NCBI GenBank assembly: GCA_033002965.1
Contig: JAURVB010012911.1
Span: 57,104 to 121,103, forward strand
DNA: 64,000 nt
From: Piper betle
Taxonomy: Eukaryota; Streptophyta; Magnoliopsida; Piperales; Piperaceae
Direction of reading: 5' to 3'
Both the position numbers and the translations under genes were made by a program. Position 1 is the stretch's first letter, and the number at the start of each line of letters is the position of its first letter. Positions 11,471 to 24,371 of this stretch are shown here, piece by piece. The notes beneath the pieces are model-generated. The model did no database searches, was not told where the DNA came from, and saw only the letters and a program-made list of their open reading frames with translations.

Positions 11471-13503
11471 TCCATCCCGAAGATCACATCGAACTCAGTC
11501 ATCCTGAATAATATCAAGTCTGCAACTAATTGTCGCTGTTGAATCTCAACAGGGACACTACGTACACACTCACCAGTAGCTACAACTCCCCCGGCGGGAG
11601 TGGACACTAATAATGAGTGTCCTAAGCTTTCTATATGACCTCCCATCCTATCTGTGTGTGTGTACGATATAAAAGAGTGTGTGCAGCCAGTATCAAATAA
11701 AACTAGTGCAGGTACTGAGCCAACAGTAAGTGTACCTGTCACGACAGTGGTGTCTGCTAGTGCCTCTTCAACTGTGGCTGCATACATCCTCACAGGCTGT
11801 TGCTGTTGCGGCTGTTGCTGTTGAGGCTGTTGCTGCTGCGGCTGTTGCTGTTGTTGCTGCTGTTGGGCCAAGGCGGCTGGCATTGCTGGGGGTGCCGAGT
11901 ATGCTGGGCCCATCTGTTGTCTGGCCTGTCCCACCACTGCAGCCATCATACCTCTCTGACCTTGGCCCCTCTGCTGCTGTCTCTGTGGGTTGTGACCTCT
12001 GCCTCCTTGCCCATGACCTTGGCCCTGGTGGCCTCTCTGTTGTTGCTGCGGGGGTGCTGGGAGAGCTAATCGTTGTGTCGGCGCCAAAAGGGCAGGCTGT
12101 TGGCGCTGAGCCGTTGGACAAGCCTTAGCCCGGTGTCCTGGCTGGCCACAACTAAAACATGCATCTGTACCAGCTCTACATACACCGCCATGATTACGTC
12201 CACAGGTCTGACAGGCTGGGTATCCACCTTCCCAAACCTGTCCATCCATTGCTCTTATTGCAACTGGAGCATCTGTTCGGCGCCTCTGTTGTGCCCCCTG
12301 ACTAGGTTGGTAGGGAGGGGCACGCTGTTGACTCTGATCCTGATCTCGTCGGGGTCGAGTGGCGAAGACCCGTTCTGTCTCACTCGCGGATCGAACCACA
12401 TCACCAAGGGTAGCAAATGTTCTGTCAACTAGGGCTACACGAATTTCATAGTGCAGACCCTCATAAAACCGCTCGATCCTCTGTCGCTCAATCCGTGCAA
12501 AGTCTAGTGCAAACCTCTCCAGTGCTCTGTATCTGGCTTCATACTGTGATACCGTCATGGGTCCTTGCCGAAGAGTCTGAAATTCTCTCTCTTTCCTCCT
12601 TCTGACATCCGGGGGAAAATACTTCCCGTCAAACTCAGCTTTGAATTCTTCCCAGGTAACATCCTGAGGTTGCTTGCCAGCAAAAGTGGAGTCCATGACT
12701 GAATCCCACCAGATCCTTGCCTCATCTTGGAATGCTCCTGTGATAATCCTCACACGGTGTTCCATCGGGCAAGCCATGCTCTTAAACACGCCAATCGCGG
12801 ATGAAATCCATAAGAAAGCCTCTTCTGCATCTGGCTTCCCTAGGAAAGAGCGCCCTCCATTTTTCACAAATTGTTCATACTGCCAAAATCTACCATCTCT
12901 CATGTCTGTAGATCTGTTTGAGCCCTCGCCTATCTCAAACTGTGGTGACGGCGACACTGCCACTGCCGGTATGCTACCCCTCGCTGTCTGCCCGCTACTA
13001 GCTCCAAGGGGTCCACTGTCATGAATGCCCATCCCAGCCTGAAGAGGAGTAATTAGAGGAGCTGTAGGGATGGTCCCCTGCGGCGCGGATGGGGGAGGAG
13101 GCGGCGGCGGGTGGCCCATGGGAGAAGCGGCCTCTCCTCGTAGTCCCTCATCTCGTAACGGCCTCTTCTCCACTCGAGCTATGGAGAGGGCTATCTGACG
13201 AAGCTCTCTCCTGAACTCTTCCTGGCTCTCTTGTATCTGCCTCTGTGCCTCTACCAATTGGGTGATGATTGCATCCCTCTCAGTCCGGCGAGCTACGAGA
13301 ACTACGGTGGCTAGTCGACACATGCACATTGGCTTCTCCGGACGGTGGTTGATCTCTCGGCCTACTAGATGCTGTTTCACTGGGCACACGGCTAGGACTA
13401 GTATGCCTGGGAGGAGAAGGAGATGGATCCCTGGTCTGGGTCCTGCAAGTTGCTCTAACCATGGTGACTGACACTCACTAATCAGACCTGTGCACACTGT
13501 CAT
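11326..13503 (-). CDS. Gag polyprotein with aspartic protease, element A
   Basis: A 725-codon frame. The retrotransposon gag (capsid) domain spans about residues 261-345 ([36 protein letters not shown]). A CCHC zinc knuckle [14 protein letters not shown] lies at about 449-462 (12,118-12,159), a glutamine/proline run at about 543-570, and the protease active-site DTG at about 604-606 (11,686-11,694, [12 protein letters not shown]). Gag packages the RNA; the protease would cut the polyprotein. The first roughly 70 residues of this frame do not look like gag: the expected N-terminus ([16 protein letters not shown], start at 13,462) is in another frame, and the two meet at a frameshift near 13,300. 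The C-terminal 20 residues are also out of frame, after a shift near 11,400. Confidence 0.92.
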   Translation of the reverse strand: MTVCTGLISECQSPWLEQLAGPRPGIHLLLLPGILVLAVCPVKQHLVGREINHRPEKPMCMCRLATVVLVARRTERDAIITQLVEAQRQIQESQEEFRRELRQIALSIARVEKRPLRDEGLRGEAASPMGHPPPPPPPSAPQGTIPTAPLITPLQAGMGIHDSGPLGASSGQTARGSIPAVAVSPSPQFEIGEGSNRSTDMRDGRFWQYEQFVKNGGRSFLGKPDAEEAFLWISSAIGVFKSMACPMEHRVRIITGAFQDEARIWWDSVMDSTFAGKQPQDVTWEEFKAEFDGKYFPPDVRRRKEREFQTLRQGPMTVSQYEARYRALERFALDFARIERQRIERFYEGLHYEIRVALVDRTFATLGDVVRSASETERVFATRPRRDQDQSQQRAPPYQPSQGAQQRRRTDAPVAIRAMDGQVWEGGYPACQTCGRNHGGVCRAGTDACFSCGQPGHRAKACPTAQRQQPALLAPTQRLALPAPPQQQQRGHQGQGHGQGGRGHNPQRQQQRGQGQRGMMAAVVGQARQQMGPAYSAPPAMPAALAQQQQQQQQPQQQQPQQQQPQQQQPVRMYAATVEEALADTTVVTGTLTVGSVPALVLFDTGCTHSFISYTHTDRMGGHIESLGHSLLVSTPAGGVVATGECVRSVPVEIQQRQLVADLILFRMTEFDVIFGMDWMSKQGALIDCRKKIVIFRCGRRPSFSRVRVETEREVGSPIRMQRDS
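13280..13462 (-). CDS. Gag N-terminal segment (frameshifted from the main gag frame)
   Basis: Starts at the ATG at 13,462 and reads [18 protein letters not shown], parallel to MVTQTRRTQIRTPSPPVA at 62,898 in the other A copy. That parallel is why this start is preferred over the upstream ATGs. It is serine/proline-rich and stops at 13,280, while the neighbouring frame picks up with [12 protein letters not shown], which matches the partner copy's RVEITRLAEAQ. A single-base shift near 13,300 is the likely cause. Confidence 0.75.
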   Translation of the reverse strand: MVRATCRTQTRDPSPSPPRHTSPSRVPSETASSRPRDQPPSGEANVHVSTSHRSSRSSPD

Positions 13504-13634
13504 TCAACTACGTGGTGAGAAATCTGTAAACTGAGACAAGTAAATCAAGAAAACATACCTGCCGGCTTGACTTGGAGTAGCTTTGCACACACATGACCTG
13601 TAATGGTATCCTCCATCTTAATCGGTCAAGAGTT

Positions 13635-13647
13635 GGCTCTGATACCA
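13635..13647 (-). other. Primer-binding site of element A (initiator tRNA-Met)
   Basis: On the minus strand TGGTATCAGAGCC begins four bases after the 5' LTR end. It is complementary to the 3' end of plant initiator tRNA-Met, the usual primer for minus-strand synthesis in gypsy and copia elements. Confidence 0.93.
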
Positions 13648-13651
13648 ATGT

Positions 13652-16600
13652 TGTAACACCCCAATCCGGTTTACTCTCAACCCGGACCAGAACTGTTACA
13701 AAGGATCGAACTACTCGTAAGCCGATTAAGTTGGCTGACCTAAACCTAAACGGCTACGACATGACCCTCTCGACGTCTCAAGATGGAGCACGCCGCTAAT
13801 GCTCAAACAATATATGAATGAGATGCAAAACCCTAACAGGATACTACGTGAATGTCATGATAATCACCGCACACCAAAATAATTAAAACAACAATAAAAT
13901 TCATAAAATCTAAAATAAAACGGACAGAGCCTCCCCTAAAAGTGCAATAAGGGGATGACCTGTATTTTATACAGCACAATAAGTATATACATAAAACAGC
14001 AATTTATATCACACTAGACTTCAAATCAACTATACATATTGTAATTGGCAGCTATTCGACTTGCAATTCCTGTTCATCGTGTTTTTGTCCATTTCAAACT
14101 CACATAGCTCATCATCCTGGACATTGGAACTTTTCCAAAACATTTCTAAGAAGATTCATACATTTCTAAACAAGATCTATAAGTCTCTTAACTCATGCAT
14201 ATGTGCACAACATGTATATCACAAGCATCATTCAACCCACATCATATCTTACACAAAAATCGGCGCGGCACCAGGTATGCGTGTGCAATGCAAGCACTAC
14301 TCCTTCGTCGAGGCCGGCATACACCAATCATCATCCTCACCTACATATAGTAGAAAAATGTCAGCAACGGTTGTCACTGGTCCGGAAATAACTATTATCA
14401 AACTGAAACATGAGAGCAAACTCTCATGGAAAACAAACAATCACATATCTTCCTCAAGAACTCTCATAAGGGCAACTACAAAGGAGCCGTCGAGCAGCTG
14501 CCTCAACAGCATCCCAATCTAGCTGGTACTGTGCCGCTCACGACACTTCTTTTTCTGTACTTCACGTAAAACTTTTATCTTAAGCCCTCTCCGAACCTCC
14601 ATATTACTCCTGGCCTTGAGCACGTAGGCCGAGCACTCTCAGGCAGTCGCCTTTAGTACCGTTTGAACCATAAATCCACACATGCGCTGTACTAAACAGT
14701 ACCCGTAAACCTCCACGTCCTCCGGGTGTGGGGAACTCAAACGCGGAGTTGTCAGGATCCCTCGGGAATGGAACAGTCCGTTGGCACTAATCCAGAGCCC
14801 GCTTTGACTGGCCGGCATCCGCTCATGGTACGTGCAGTCGACTCATCTTCTCTTGTCTCACTAAAAACTCGATAAAACTATTCATAGGGCTGGGTCGGGA
14901 TTTATTATGATAGCCCCGAAGGCAACTTGGGGTGGATCTTATTTTCAAAAACAAACTAGAGGGATCTCATCCTTGAGGGTTATTAATTCCAAAAAACATC
15001 GACCAGGTGACCCGTGTTAGGTGGGGTCCAATAAATCATCCACCTGACACGTCCTACAAACAATAAATCAAATCCGATAGAATAGAGCGATAAAACCTGA
15101 GAAGCGTGTCCTAACGGACCTGTCAGAAGCTCCAAGCGCAGTCTCGTGCCTAGATGGCGAGCTTCCGCAACGAACCTACATGAACATAACTATTTACTAA
15201 CGCCCATACATATATGATGCACACCTATATAACTAAGATATCCACATGCATACAATTATCTAATCAACCATGATAATCATCTCGACAAGTACCCTGCGTC
15301 TCTAATTGTCAAGCAGGTTAATAATTTTATCATTTTATATGTTACTTATTACCTAGCACTTTTAATTCCAATTTGAAAGCATACCTATTCTAATCAGGTG
15401 ACAATGGTTTAATCAATTTAATCTGTTTAACTTAATGTTAGCATGCAAAACCTAATACATACATATTCATAAATTAACTAGTTAACAAGCATTTAATTAA
15501 CTATACAATAGTTTACTAACAATTTCATAATGTTAGCATGGAAAACCTAATTCATACATATTCATGAATTAACTAGTTAACAAGCATTTAATTAACTATT
15601 CAATGGTTCACTAACAATTTCATTACTAAGCATTCACATCATACAACACAATTTACGCTAATCATCACATGTTTATCACAATCACGATTAATTAAACTAA
15701 AATCATGAAATTAATTCAATTAATTCTAATATGCTACCATGACCACAACATGTATGTAATAATTTAAAAAGGGGAAGAACCACCTCGCGATCGGCGCTGA
15801 AATCGGTGCCGATGAACGAAGGCGGCAGTTTTCCGGCGACTATGCCGGTGGTTTCCGGCAGCTCCGGTAGTTTTCCGGTGACTGCTCCGGCGAGGCAATC
15901 GGAGGTAGGGGTTAGCACCGCCTCGGTGAGCTGAACCCAATGGCGGTGACGACGAGGGCAGCCGCGGCGGCGATGGCCGCCAACGGCGGCGTCGAGTGTG
16001 GTCGGGGCGGTTCGCCGCTCCGATTAGACCCCACGGCCGACCCTCGACGGCGGCGCTAATCAGAGGGGAAAGGTAGGGGAGGTCGGGGGAGGATGTCCGA
16101 CGTCACGGCGGCGGTGGTCCGGCGCAGACAGCGGCAAAATCGCGTCGGGAATGGAGGAACAGTCGAGGGCGATTTCCGGCAGTCACGGCGGCTGACGGTG
16201 GTCGGGCGTGGTCGAGGCGGCAAGGCGACGGCACGGCCGGGCTGGGCGGCGTCGATCGACGGCGGTCCGGCGTCGATGGCGGCGGCAAAATCCCAAGGGC
16301 GGCGGCGGTGGTGAAAAGCGTCGGGGTTTGGGGAGGAAGATGAGGTGTATAGGGCGATGGCAAGGTTGTAAATAAAACTTGACTCGACACCGGCTCGAGT
16401 CAAGAATGATAACGGACTCGGAATAAATTCTAGAAAAATCTAGAAAAATTGGGAAAATTCCCATTAAATCAAACAAAATATCACAACACCCAAATGACAT
16501 GTCGTATAACTAATAACCCACCCAAATACTATCTAACGCGCCCTAATGCGTTATTCGGCCTAAACTAATTCTACGATCACAACATAAAAAAAAAAAAATC

Positions 16601-16814
16601 ATCAACTGTATACTCTCATATCTACTGATAACTCAGTCTGCTGATGCGTATCTGACGCTATCATCAATACTTGGGTATACATAAACCCTCATAGCACGAG
16701 CGCACGGTCGGCCTCGGCCTCGCACACGTGTTCTGAAAGCTGAACCGACTCAAACTACGGTCAAACCAACCGGCTAACGACTATAAAACCCTGACTCGAG
16801 TCGCGGGTTTTACA
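13652..16814 (-). repeat. 5' LTR of element A
   Basis: Carries the promoter for element A on the minus strand. A degenerate TATA-like TCATAATAAA (14,901-14,910, minus) sits where the solo A LTRs have TATATAAAT, with the decayed dyad about 50 bp upstream of it. The tip is a near-palindrome (TAAAACCC...GGGTTTTA). It closely matches the 3' LTR at 5,092-8,257. Confidence 0.95.
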
Positions 16815-16819
16815 CGGTG
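16815..16819. repeat. Target-site duplication CGGTG, right copy (element A)
   Basis: Follows the TTTTACA end of the right LTR and equals 5,087-5,091. Confidence 0.9.
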
Positions 16820-18395
16820 AATGGTGGTCAAAACTGGGCTTAGGCTGACCTGGGCTGCTAAAAAGGGAAAATACAACATTTCAAATAATTATACGGACCT
16901 ATATAGTTTGTAAGTGAACCTACAACCGTGAACAACGATCCTAATCTAAACGGCAACATAAAATCATAATAAGTATAACTTTATTCGGGTAGAAATGCAT
17001 GAAACTAAATGACTAACATATAATATATCATTATTAAAATTCAACAACACAAAGCATGCAACATTTAACAATATTATGTATTAAATTATCAACATTGACA
17101 ACAAGTCTAGTGAGATAATTAATTATTCATGTGACATAATCATTTAAGTCATACTTTACATTTTAAATTAATTATTTAAATCATAATTCACCCTTCACTA
17201 ATGAAAAAAAATTATTAACTTATAAACAAGTATTTAATTACTATTATTAGTATATTTTCCTTTGAGATGATAATTAGCTAACCACAATCTTGATAATTTA
17301 GTTTACGATTTTAATCTTTAATCATTATCATTATTAATAGCTATTTAATTAATTAAGTCGTTCCATTAAATTATTTAAAATGATTTGTATTATCCTTATT
17401 TAAGGATACTACTAATACAATTAATTTAAAATATTCAACTTAATAAGGTTCGAACTTCATTTATTTTCATTATGCTATTTAGGTTCAACGTTTATGATTT
17501 TGTTTACATGATTATAGTTTAGTAACCCATTTTCTACCTTACTAACTTGTTATTAAAATAATCACTTTCTCTACCTAGTATTCAATTTAATATGGTAAAG
17601 GTGAAATCTTTATTTAATTAATCACTTATAACCATCCGATTTAAATTAATAGTTTATAGTATACCGATAAATTATCAATAGTTTATCATTAACGTTTTTT
17701 TATTACTCAAGGCAATTTCGTACAATAGTTAATTAGTTTAGCAACTGTAACCCATAACCATTAGAATAATAATTATTAATGATTTATTACGAGTTAGTAT
17801 TATTATTTTTTAAACTCGAGTCGTGTCAGGTCAAGTTATATTTACAAGTTTGCCACCCGAAAGGATTCTTCTTCCTTGCCAACCTTCTCTTCTCCAACCC
17901 TTATATTGGCACCAAAACAAGATCACGACCTTCTTCTCCAACCCAATTGAATAACCATTTAGAGCATCCCAACCAAGTGTCAACAACATGATAAAAACAT
18001 CGAGCGAGGCCTAACGTTCATGCTTCATGGCAGCTATCCAAGGCGAACACTATCATGCACCAAGGCGCACGACGCCTGGCCAGCAGCACCGCCGGGAACA
18101 CTTCCCTTCTCCCCACATGACAACCCACAACATCAAGGCCAAGCGCTGTGAGCATGCACAACATGAGCCTTGTCTGACGAACTAATATGGATGCCTAACT
18201 TGGCAAGCACCGAAGGAATCCACTACATCGTTGCCCATTATCCCAATCCCACCCATAAAAATCACAAGACGCTAGGGACTGCAACTCAATTATACTAAAC
18301 CACCCAATTACATAGCATAGAACGTTGATGAAACAACATGATTTATTAGCATGGCGATCATGAACTAATGAAGCAGCAGAATATCATGGGTACAC
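16820..18395 (-). mobile_element. Family D LTR (3' LTR), second piece
   Basis: Resumes the LTR cut at 5,091: after CGGTG it continues AATGGTGGTC, collinear with 22,876 onward, through the GGGAAAATACAACATTTCAA landmark and the AT-rich stretch to about 18,390. There it stops in GCAGCAGAATATCATGG and is fused directly to pol. The last roughly 430 bp of the LTR, the polypurine tract and nearly all integrase have been deleted. Confidence 0.85.
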
Positions 18396-20200
18396 TAGTA
18401 GGTTCGCTTTAAATCCTGATACATTTTAGTAACTCCAGGGTGTATCGAGAACTTTGAGCGATGAGCCTCATCCAAGATATTCTGCCTCAGTGAATCATCC
18501 TTTGGTACACACAGCCTTCCTCTAAATCTTATGACACTATTGGAGTCAGCTACAATGTCAGGAGTCTTGTCCATCACTTCATTCAGCTCCTCATCACCCA
18601 TTTGTGCTAGCTTAACATGGTCAACTAAATCATTGGAAATAACAAAATTTGCCAGTAGCCCTGTTAGTTGCTCCATAGGGTTGATAGCCACCTTTTCTAC
18701 TGACATGGCCCACAGTCTAGCTAGCAACTGACCTTTGTCCACCTTGCCCTTCCGACTCAACGCATCTGCTACCACATTCGCTTTCCTTGGTGGTATAACA
18801 TTTGGAAGTCGTAGTCCTTCAAATACTCTATCCACCGCCTCTAACAGAGGTTAAGGTCATTCTGGGTGAAGATATACTTCAAACTATAGTGGTTAGTGAA
18901 GACTTCGAATTGGGCTCCATACAAGTAGTGTCTCCAAATCTTCAGGGCAAAACCACTTTTGCCAGTTCCATGTCATGGGTTGCATAATTTTGCTCCTTAA
19001 TCTTCAATTGACAAGAGGCATAGGCCACCACTTTACCTCCTTGCATAAGAACACATCCTAAACCCAACAGGGATGCATCACTAAAGATTATCAATCCTTC
19101 GTTACCATTTGGTAGTGTCAAGACTGGTGCAGTTGTTAGACTCTTCTTAAGAGATTGGAAACTCTCCTCACACTTACTACTCCATTCAAACTTGACTCCC
19201 TTCCTTGTGAGCTTGGTCATTGGCGATGCTACTAAGGAGAAGTCTTTAATGAATTTCCTGTAGTAACCCGCTAAACAAAGGAAGCTTCTAATATCAGTGA
19301 CTGACTTGGGTTGTGGCCAATCAGTGATCGCTTTCACTTTTGATGGATCCACTGCAAGGCCGACCTTTGAGATAATATGACCAAGGAAGTTTACCACCTT
19401 CAACCAGAAGTCACACTTTTTAGAGCTTGGCGAATAGTTGTTTTTCTCTCAGAACTTGAAGAGAATGGACAGGTGCTTCACATGCTCTTCTTCATTATTT
19501 GAATAGACTAGAATGTCGTCCACGAACATGATAATAAACTTGTCCAAGTATGCGTGAAATATCGTGTTCATGAGTGACATATAGGCCACTAGTGCATTTG
19601 TTAGACCAAAAGGCATGACTAGAAACTCATAATGTTCATATCATGTTCGAAAAGCTATTTTCTGTATGTCTGACTCCTTTACTTGCAACTAGTGATAACC
19701 AGACCGCAAGTCTATCTTAGAAAATACTCCATCTGTTTTTATTTGATCAAACAAGTCATCAAACCTTGGTAAGGGGTACCAATTCTTGATTGTCACTTGA
19801 TTAAGTTGTTGATAGTCAATATATAGCCGAAGTGATCCATCTTTCTTCTTCACAAAAATAATAGTGTGAAGTACTTGGTCGGATGAAACCTGCCTACAAC
19901 AACTCTTCTAGTTAACTCTTTAACTCCTTGAGTTTTGCTGGAGCCATGCGGTATGGTGCTTTAGAAATTAGTGTTACTCCAGGTGCTAGGTAAATGGCGA
20001 ACTCCACTGCCTGCTTAGGAGGTAACCCTGAAAGTTCGTCTAGGAATACATCGGGAAACTCTGCTACCACATGAATTATGGACAACTCTTTGGGTTTTGA
20101 CTCAGACTCAACTAAGTTAGCCAAAAAGGTTTTGTAAACCTCACTAAACAACTTGACTACCTCACCAATCGACATGATACAAGAGGATGGACCATGCAAT
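18396..20200 (-). pseudogene. Degenerate pol (RT-RNase H-start of integrase), family D
   Basis: Minus-strand fragments in pol order. At 19,912-20,199 is the start of RT (FPDVFLDELSGLPPKQAVEF, YRMAPAKLKELK). Near 19,500-19,540 is the catalytic FVDDILVYS. At 18,942-19,403 is RT-RNase H ([40 protein letters not shown]). At 18,396-18,835 is the end of RNase H ([12 protein letters not shown]) and the start of integrase (LDEAHRSKFSIHPG, YQDLKRTY), where the sequence is cut at the deletion junction with the LTR. Several frameshifts and stops separate the pieces. The integrase core and anything beyond it are absent. Confidence 0.88.
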
Positions 20201-20291
20201 GACCCTGGAAAATGACTCTCATCTCACAATTACAAGGTTTTGTCACTACTTTCTTCCTTTTACTGTCAAGAAAAGCCTAGTGTGTAGACAA

Positions 20292-20504
20292 CTAGTCCAT
20301 TCGCAATAGCACATCATACCCTTTTACCCCGCACATGATAAAGTTCCATACATAGAGTTTTCCTTGTATATCTAAGGATAGGTTAGTCACTCCCAAAGTT
20401 GTGACTTCACCGTCTCCCGCTGTAGTATATAGGACTTTGATAATGGGGATGCTCAGATTCCTAACCTCTTGACTATTTGAGATGAAATGAATGAATCTAT
20501 ACAC
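20292..20504 (-). pseudogene. Degenerate protease, family D
   Basis: Short minus-strand frame between the gag and RT remnants. It shows late gypsy-protease features (LGVTNLSLDIQGKLYVWNFI, GYDVLLRMD, the usual DVILGMD position). The DTG region lies just upstream, where a frame break near 20,505-20,520 leaves a short LFDSG-like remnant. Confidence 0.6.
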
Positions 20505-20569
20505 CCCGAATCAAATAAAACATCCACAATAACTCCTTAGATTAGAATTTTCCTCGAACAGTGTGATCG

Positions 20570-21826
20570 TCCTCCTCAATGTTGTCGACTTCAACTGCAT
20601 AGAGTTTCGCCTTTCCTTTGTTTGCCAGTTGTGCAGGTGTTGGGCAGCTAATAGGAGCTGGTGCCGTCCCTTTCTCAGGCTACTCCTGTTGTTGCTTCGT
20701 ATGCTGACGACACTCCCTCTGCATGTGTCCTATCCTTCTGTAGTTGTAGCACCTACGGGGCTCCCTGCATTTCCCTGAATGCATCCTTTTGAAATTTTGA
20801 CATTGCCTCAACGGGATATCCTCAAACTTCCTTTTAAGGTTCCCCTCTATATTCCCTCAACAGTTCTGTTGCTGGTGGCCTGCTGACCTATTTTGGTTAC
20901 TAACAGGGTTGGTATTTTTATGCTGTGAAGTAACCTTTCATTGCTTCTGTGTATAGTCATACTCAAACACCAACTCCTGAGTAGTGGCTGAGTCGATCAC
21001 CTCGGTAATTGTACTCCTTGCTGTTGTAGCAACCTTACCCCTCAATTCTGGCTTAAATCCCCAAAAGAATTTGTCAGCTCTAGCCTTATCAGTTGCCAGA
21101 ATCCTAGGTGCAAAACGCTCTAGCTGTAAGAATTTCTTGGCATATTCCTGGACTAAATCCTCCCCCTGAACCAAATTGGCAAACTCTAGTGCTTTCTTCT
21201 AGGCAATGGGCTCTGGAAAATATTGTCCATTGAAAGCTGCAACAAATTCCGCCCACGTGATGGAAGAAATCTCACATCAACGGAATGTGGTTTTTTCCAT
21301 GGATTTCCACCAATAAGATGATTCCTCTTGAAGCATGCAAGTTTCCAACCTGACTTGATGGCACTGGGGCACAGACAAAGCCCTAAACACTTTTTCCATG
21401 GATTTCCACCAATAAGATGATTCTTCCTAAAGCATGCATTTTGTCAACCTCACTTGATGGCGCGGGGACACAGACAGAACCCTAAACACTTTTTGGTAAT
21501 GTCTATCCAGCTCACCACCTTCATTGGATCAATCCCTCCAATAAATACCTCAGCTACATTCTTCCTGAACTTTTCCAAAATGTAATGGTCACTATCATTA
21601 ATAGCTGGCGGCAACACCTGTCAGACTACTGGTGGCACTGGGTTTGGAAGCTCCCCATGCTTACCCAGATTTGCTAACTCTGCCCGCACTTGGGCACTCC
21701 CCTGACCACCCTCTAGGGTGATGTTGGGGACCGTTGCTGAGTTTGAGGCTCCATTCCTTGCTACCAATCTCTGTGTTCGAATTTGACTAGGTAGATCGGT
21801 TTGATTGTCTACGAGTGCCTGCCATC
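20570..21826 (-). pseudogene. Degenerate gag, family D
   Basis: The likely original start is the ATG at 21,826 (MAGTRRQSNRST, then a stop). A capsid-type segment is readable at 20,938-21,174 (VQEYAKKFLQLERFAPRIL, ADKFFWGFKPELRGKVA). A decayed zinc knuckle is expected near 20,700-20,790, where the minus strand reads cysteine-rich. Frame breaks occur throughout, and the segment at 21,290-21,490 has been duplicated. Confidence 0.7.
21290..21492. repeat. About 100-bp tandem duplication inside D gag
   Basis: Two consecutive copies, each containing CCATGGATTTCCACCAATAA and ending in CCCTAAACACTTTTT, differing by small changes. It disrupts gag. Confidence 0.8.
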
Positions 21827-22003
21827 TGAAACATCAAATAGTTTTTCCCATCATGGTTCATTAATATGTTCTTTTTTCAGTTATGACTTAGTTTTATTAG
21901 CGAATGAATTTGTTAATTAATAACATAAAACATTGGGAAAAGATAAGTACTGGACTTTTCAACAAGGTACTTGAGCCATAAAGTGTGAGCTTGTGGGAAA
22001 CCT

Positions 22004-22016
22004 GGCTCCCATACCA
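22004..22016 (-). other. Primer-binding site of the D element
   Basis: Minus strand TGGTATGGGAGCC, two bases from the LTR end. It is the tRNA-Met site TGGTATCAGAGCC with two substitutions. Confidence 0.75.
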
Positions 22017-22100
22017 TTTGTAACGACCCGCCCTAACAGGCCAGGAGTCACTCAAAAACTAAATGTTGTAACCATAACATTCAAGAACATGAATCATAAT

Positions 22101-22292
22101 ACAGTAAATAAGACTAGAAATTTATATATCCTAAAAATAAATCATGTTCTAATAGCATGTGACAATACATAAAAATAAAGTCTCATAGTCTCTGATACAG
22201 TAAATAAGACTAGAAATTTATATATCCTAAAAATAAATCATGTTCTAATAGCATGTGACAATACATAAAAATAAAGTCTCATAGTGTCTGAC
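22101..22292. repeat. 96-bp tandem duplication in D LTR
   Basis: Two near-identical copies starting ACAGTAAATAAGACTAGAAA. The copy at 4,400-4,490 has a single unit, so the duplication is specific to this LTR. Confidence 0.85.
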
Positions 22293-24371
22293 TGTTTCCC
22301 ATTGCCATATTTATAACACATAAGAATAAATGGAAGTCCAATTTATTATCAGTTCACCAAACCTTGGTTGGTAAAAGATCCACCAACCATAATTTTAGTC
22401 CTCAATACAAAGCTGCTCACCTACGGAGGCAATTCTACGTTAGTGATAAAACCACTAAGTCGTATAATTAAATAAAACAAGTCAATATAATCCCTATTAT
22501 CATTTCTCGAGACTTTTAGTTGTTATAAGCCTATGTTGAGCTCCAATTATACTCAGAGGGGTGGCCAACCCATTCAGCACCAATCCTATGCATGCTATAG
22601 TTACCAATATTTACCATTGACTCACCCTCTCGGGATCACAAGTGCATAATGAGCCGTCTTGAGCCACTGTACCCTGTCACTCCTTTCGGCTTGGGGGCGG
22701 GTATTTAATCTTTTAGGGGGTGCTGCCCTGTGTCGAATTAAGTCGACCCCGGTTGCGCTCGGTGCATGGTGATCAGATATGAACTCAAGTCGGCCAGGAC
22801 TCCCACATAGTAATTTTAAAGGGTGCCGCCTCGTATCAGACTGATTCAATTCCTTGACCATGGTTGCACTCAGTGCATGGAGGTCGAATCTGGGCTCAAG
22901 CAGACCATGGCTACCAAAAAGGGAAAATACAACATTTCAAATAATTATACAGACCTATATAGTTCGTAAGTGAACCTACAACCGTGACCAACAATCATAA
23001 TCTGAACGAGAACATAAAATCATACATAAGTATAGTTTTATTCGAGTAGAACTGCATGCAACTAAATAACTAATATATAATAAATCATTATTAAAATTTG
23101 ACAAGACAAAGAAAGCAACATTCAACAATATTAAGTATTAAATTCTCAACATTTACAACAAGTCCATTGATATAATTAATTATTCATGTGACATAATATT
23201 TTAAGTCATACTTTACATTTTAAATTAATTATTTAAATCATAATTCACCTTTCACTAATGACAAAATGATTATTAACTTATAAACAAGTATTTAATTACT
23301 ATTATTAGTATATTTTCCTTCGAGATGTTTATTACCTTACCACAATTTTGATGATTCAGTTTACGATTTTAATCTTTAATCATTATCATTATTAGTAGCA
23401 ATTTAATTAATCAAGTTATCAAGTTTACTACTAATACATATATTTTAAATTATTCAACTCAACAAGGTTCGACCTTCATTTATTTTCATTATGCTGTTTA
23501 GGTTCAACACTTGTGATTTTTTTTACACGATTATAGTTTAGTCACCCATCTTCTACCTTACTAACTTGTTATTAAAATAATCACTTATCTACCTAGTATT
23601 AAATTTATTATGGTAAATGTAAAATCTTTATTTCATTAATCACTTATAACCGTCTGATTTAAATTAATAGTTTATAGTACACCGATTAATTATCAACAGT
23701 TTATCATTACTGTATTTTTTTATTACTCAAGGCAATTTCGTACAATAGTTAATTAGTTTAACAACTATAACCCATAACGATTAGAATAATAATTTTTAAT
23801 GATTTTTTACAAGTTAGTATTTTTTTTACTCGAGCCGTGTCGAGTCAAGTTATATTTACAAGTTTGCCACCCGAAAGGATTCTTCTTCCTTGCCGACCTT
23901 CTCTTCTCCAACCCTTATCTTGGCACCAAAACTAGATCACGACCTTCTTCTCCAACCCAATTGAACAACCATCTAGAGCTTCTGAACGAAGCGTCAACAA
24001 GAAAATAAAAATAGTGAGCGAGGCCTAACGTTCGTGCTTTACAGTAGCTATCCAAGGCGAACACCATCCTGCACCAAGGCGCACGACGCTTGGCCAGCAG
24101 TACCACCGGAAACGCTTCCCTTCTCCCCGCACAACAACCCACAACATCAAGGCCAAGCGCTGTGAGCATGCACGGCATGATTCTTGGCCGACGAACTAAT
24201 ATGGATGTCTAACTTGATAAGCACCGAAGGAATCCCCTACAGCGTTGCCCATTATCCCAATCCCACACACAAAAATCATATGACACTAGGGACTGCAACT
24301 CAATTATACTAAACCAACCAATTACATAGCATAGAACATTGGTAAAACAACAAGATTTATTAGCATGGCAA

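Larger units (their letters stand above)
5092..16814 (-). mobile_element. Full-length Ty3/gypsy chromovirus (Tekay/Del-like), family A
   Basis: An 11.7-kb element with 3.16-kb LTRs, transcribed on the minus strand: 5' LTR 13,652-16,814, primer-binding site, gag-protease, reverse transcriptase-RNase H, integrase with chromodomain, polypurine tract, 3' LTR 5,092-8,257. The order protease-RT-RNaseH-integrase and the C-terminal chromodomain place it in Ty3/gypsy chromoviruses. The two LTRs differ at only a few positions per few hundred bases, which points to a recent insertion. It is flanked by a perfect 5-bp duplication and lies inside a D LTR. Frameshifts and a stop make it non-autonomous now. 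Confidence 0.95.

Noticed and set aside
11730..12432. Leucine/alanine-rich plus-strand frames
   Set aside because: Antisense of the glutamine/proline-rich and zinc-knuckle part of gag.
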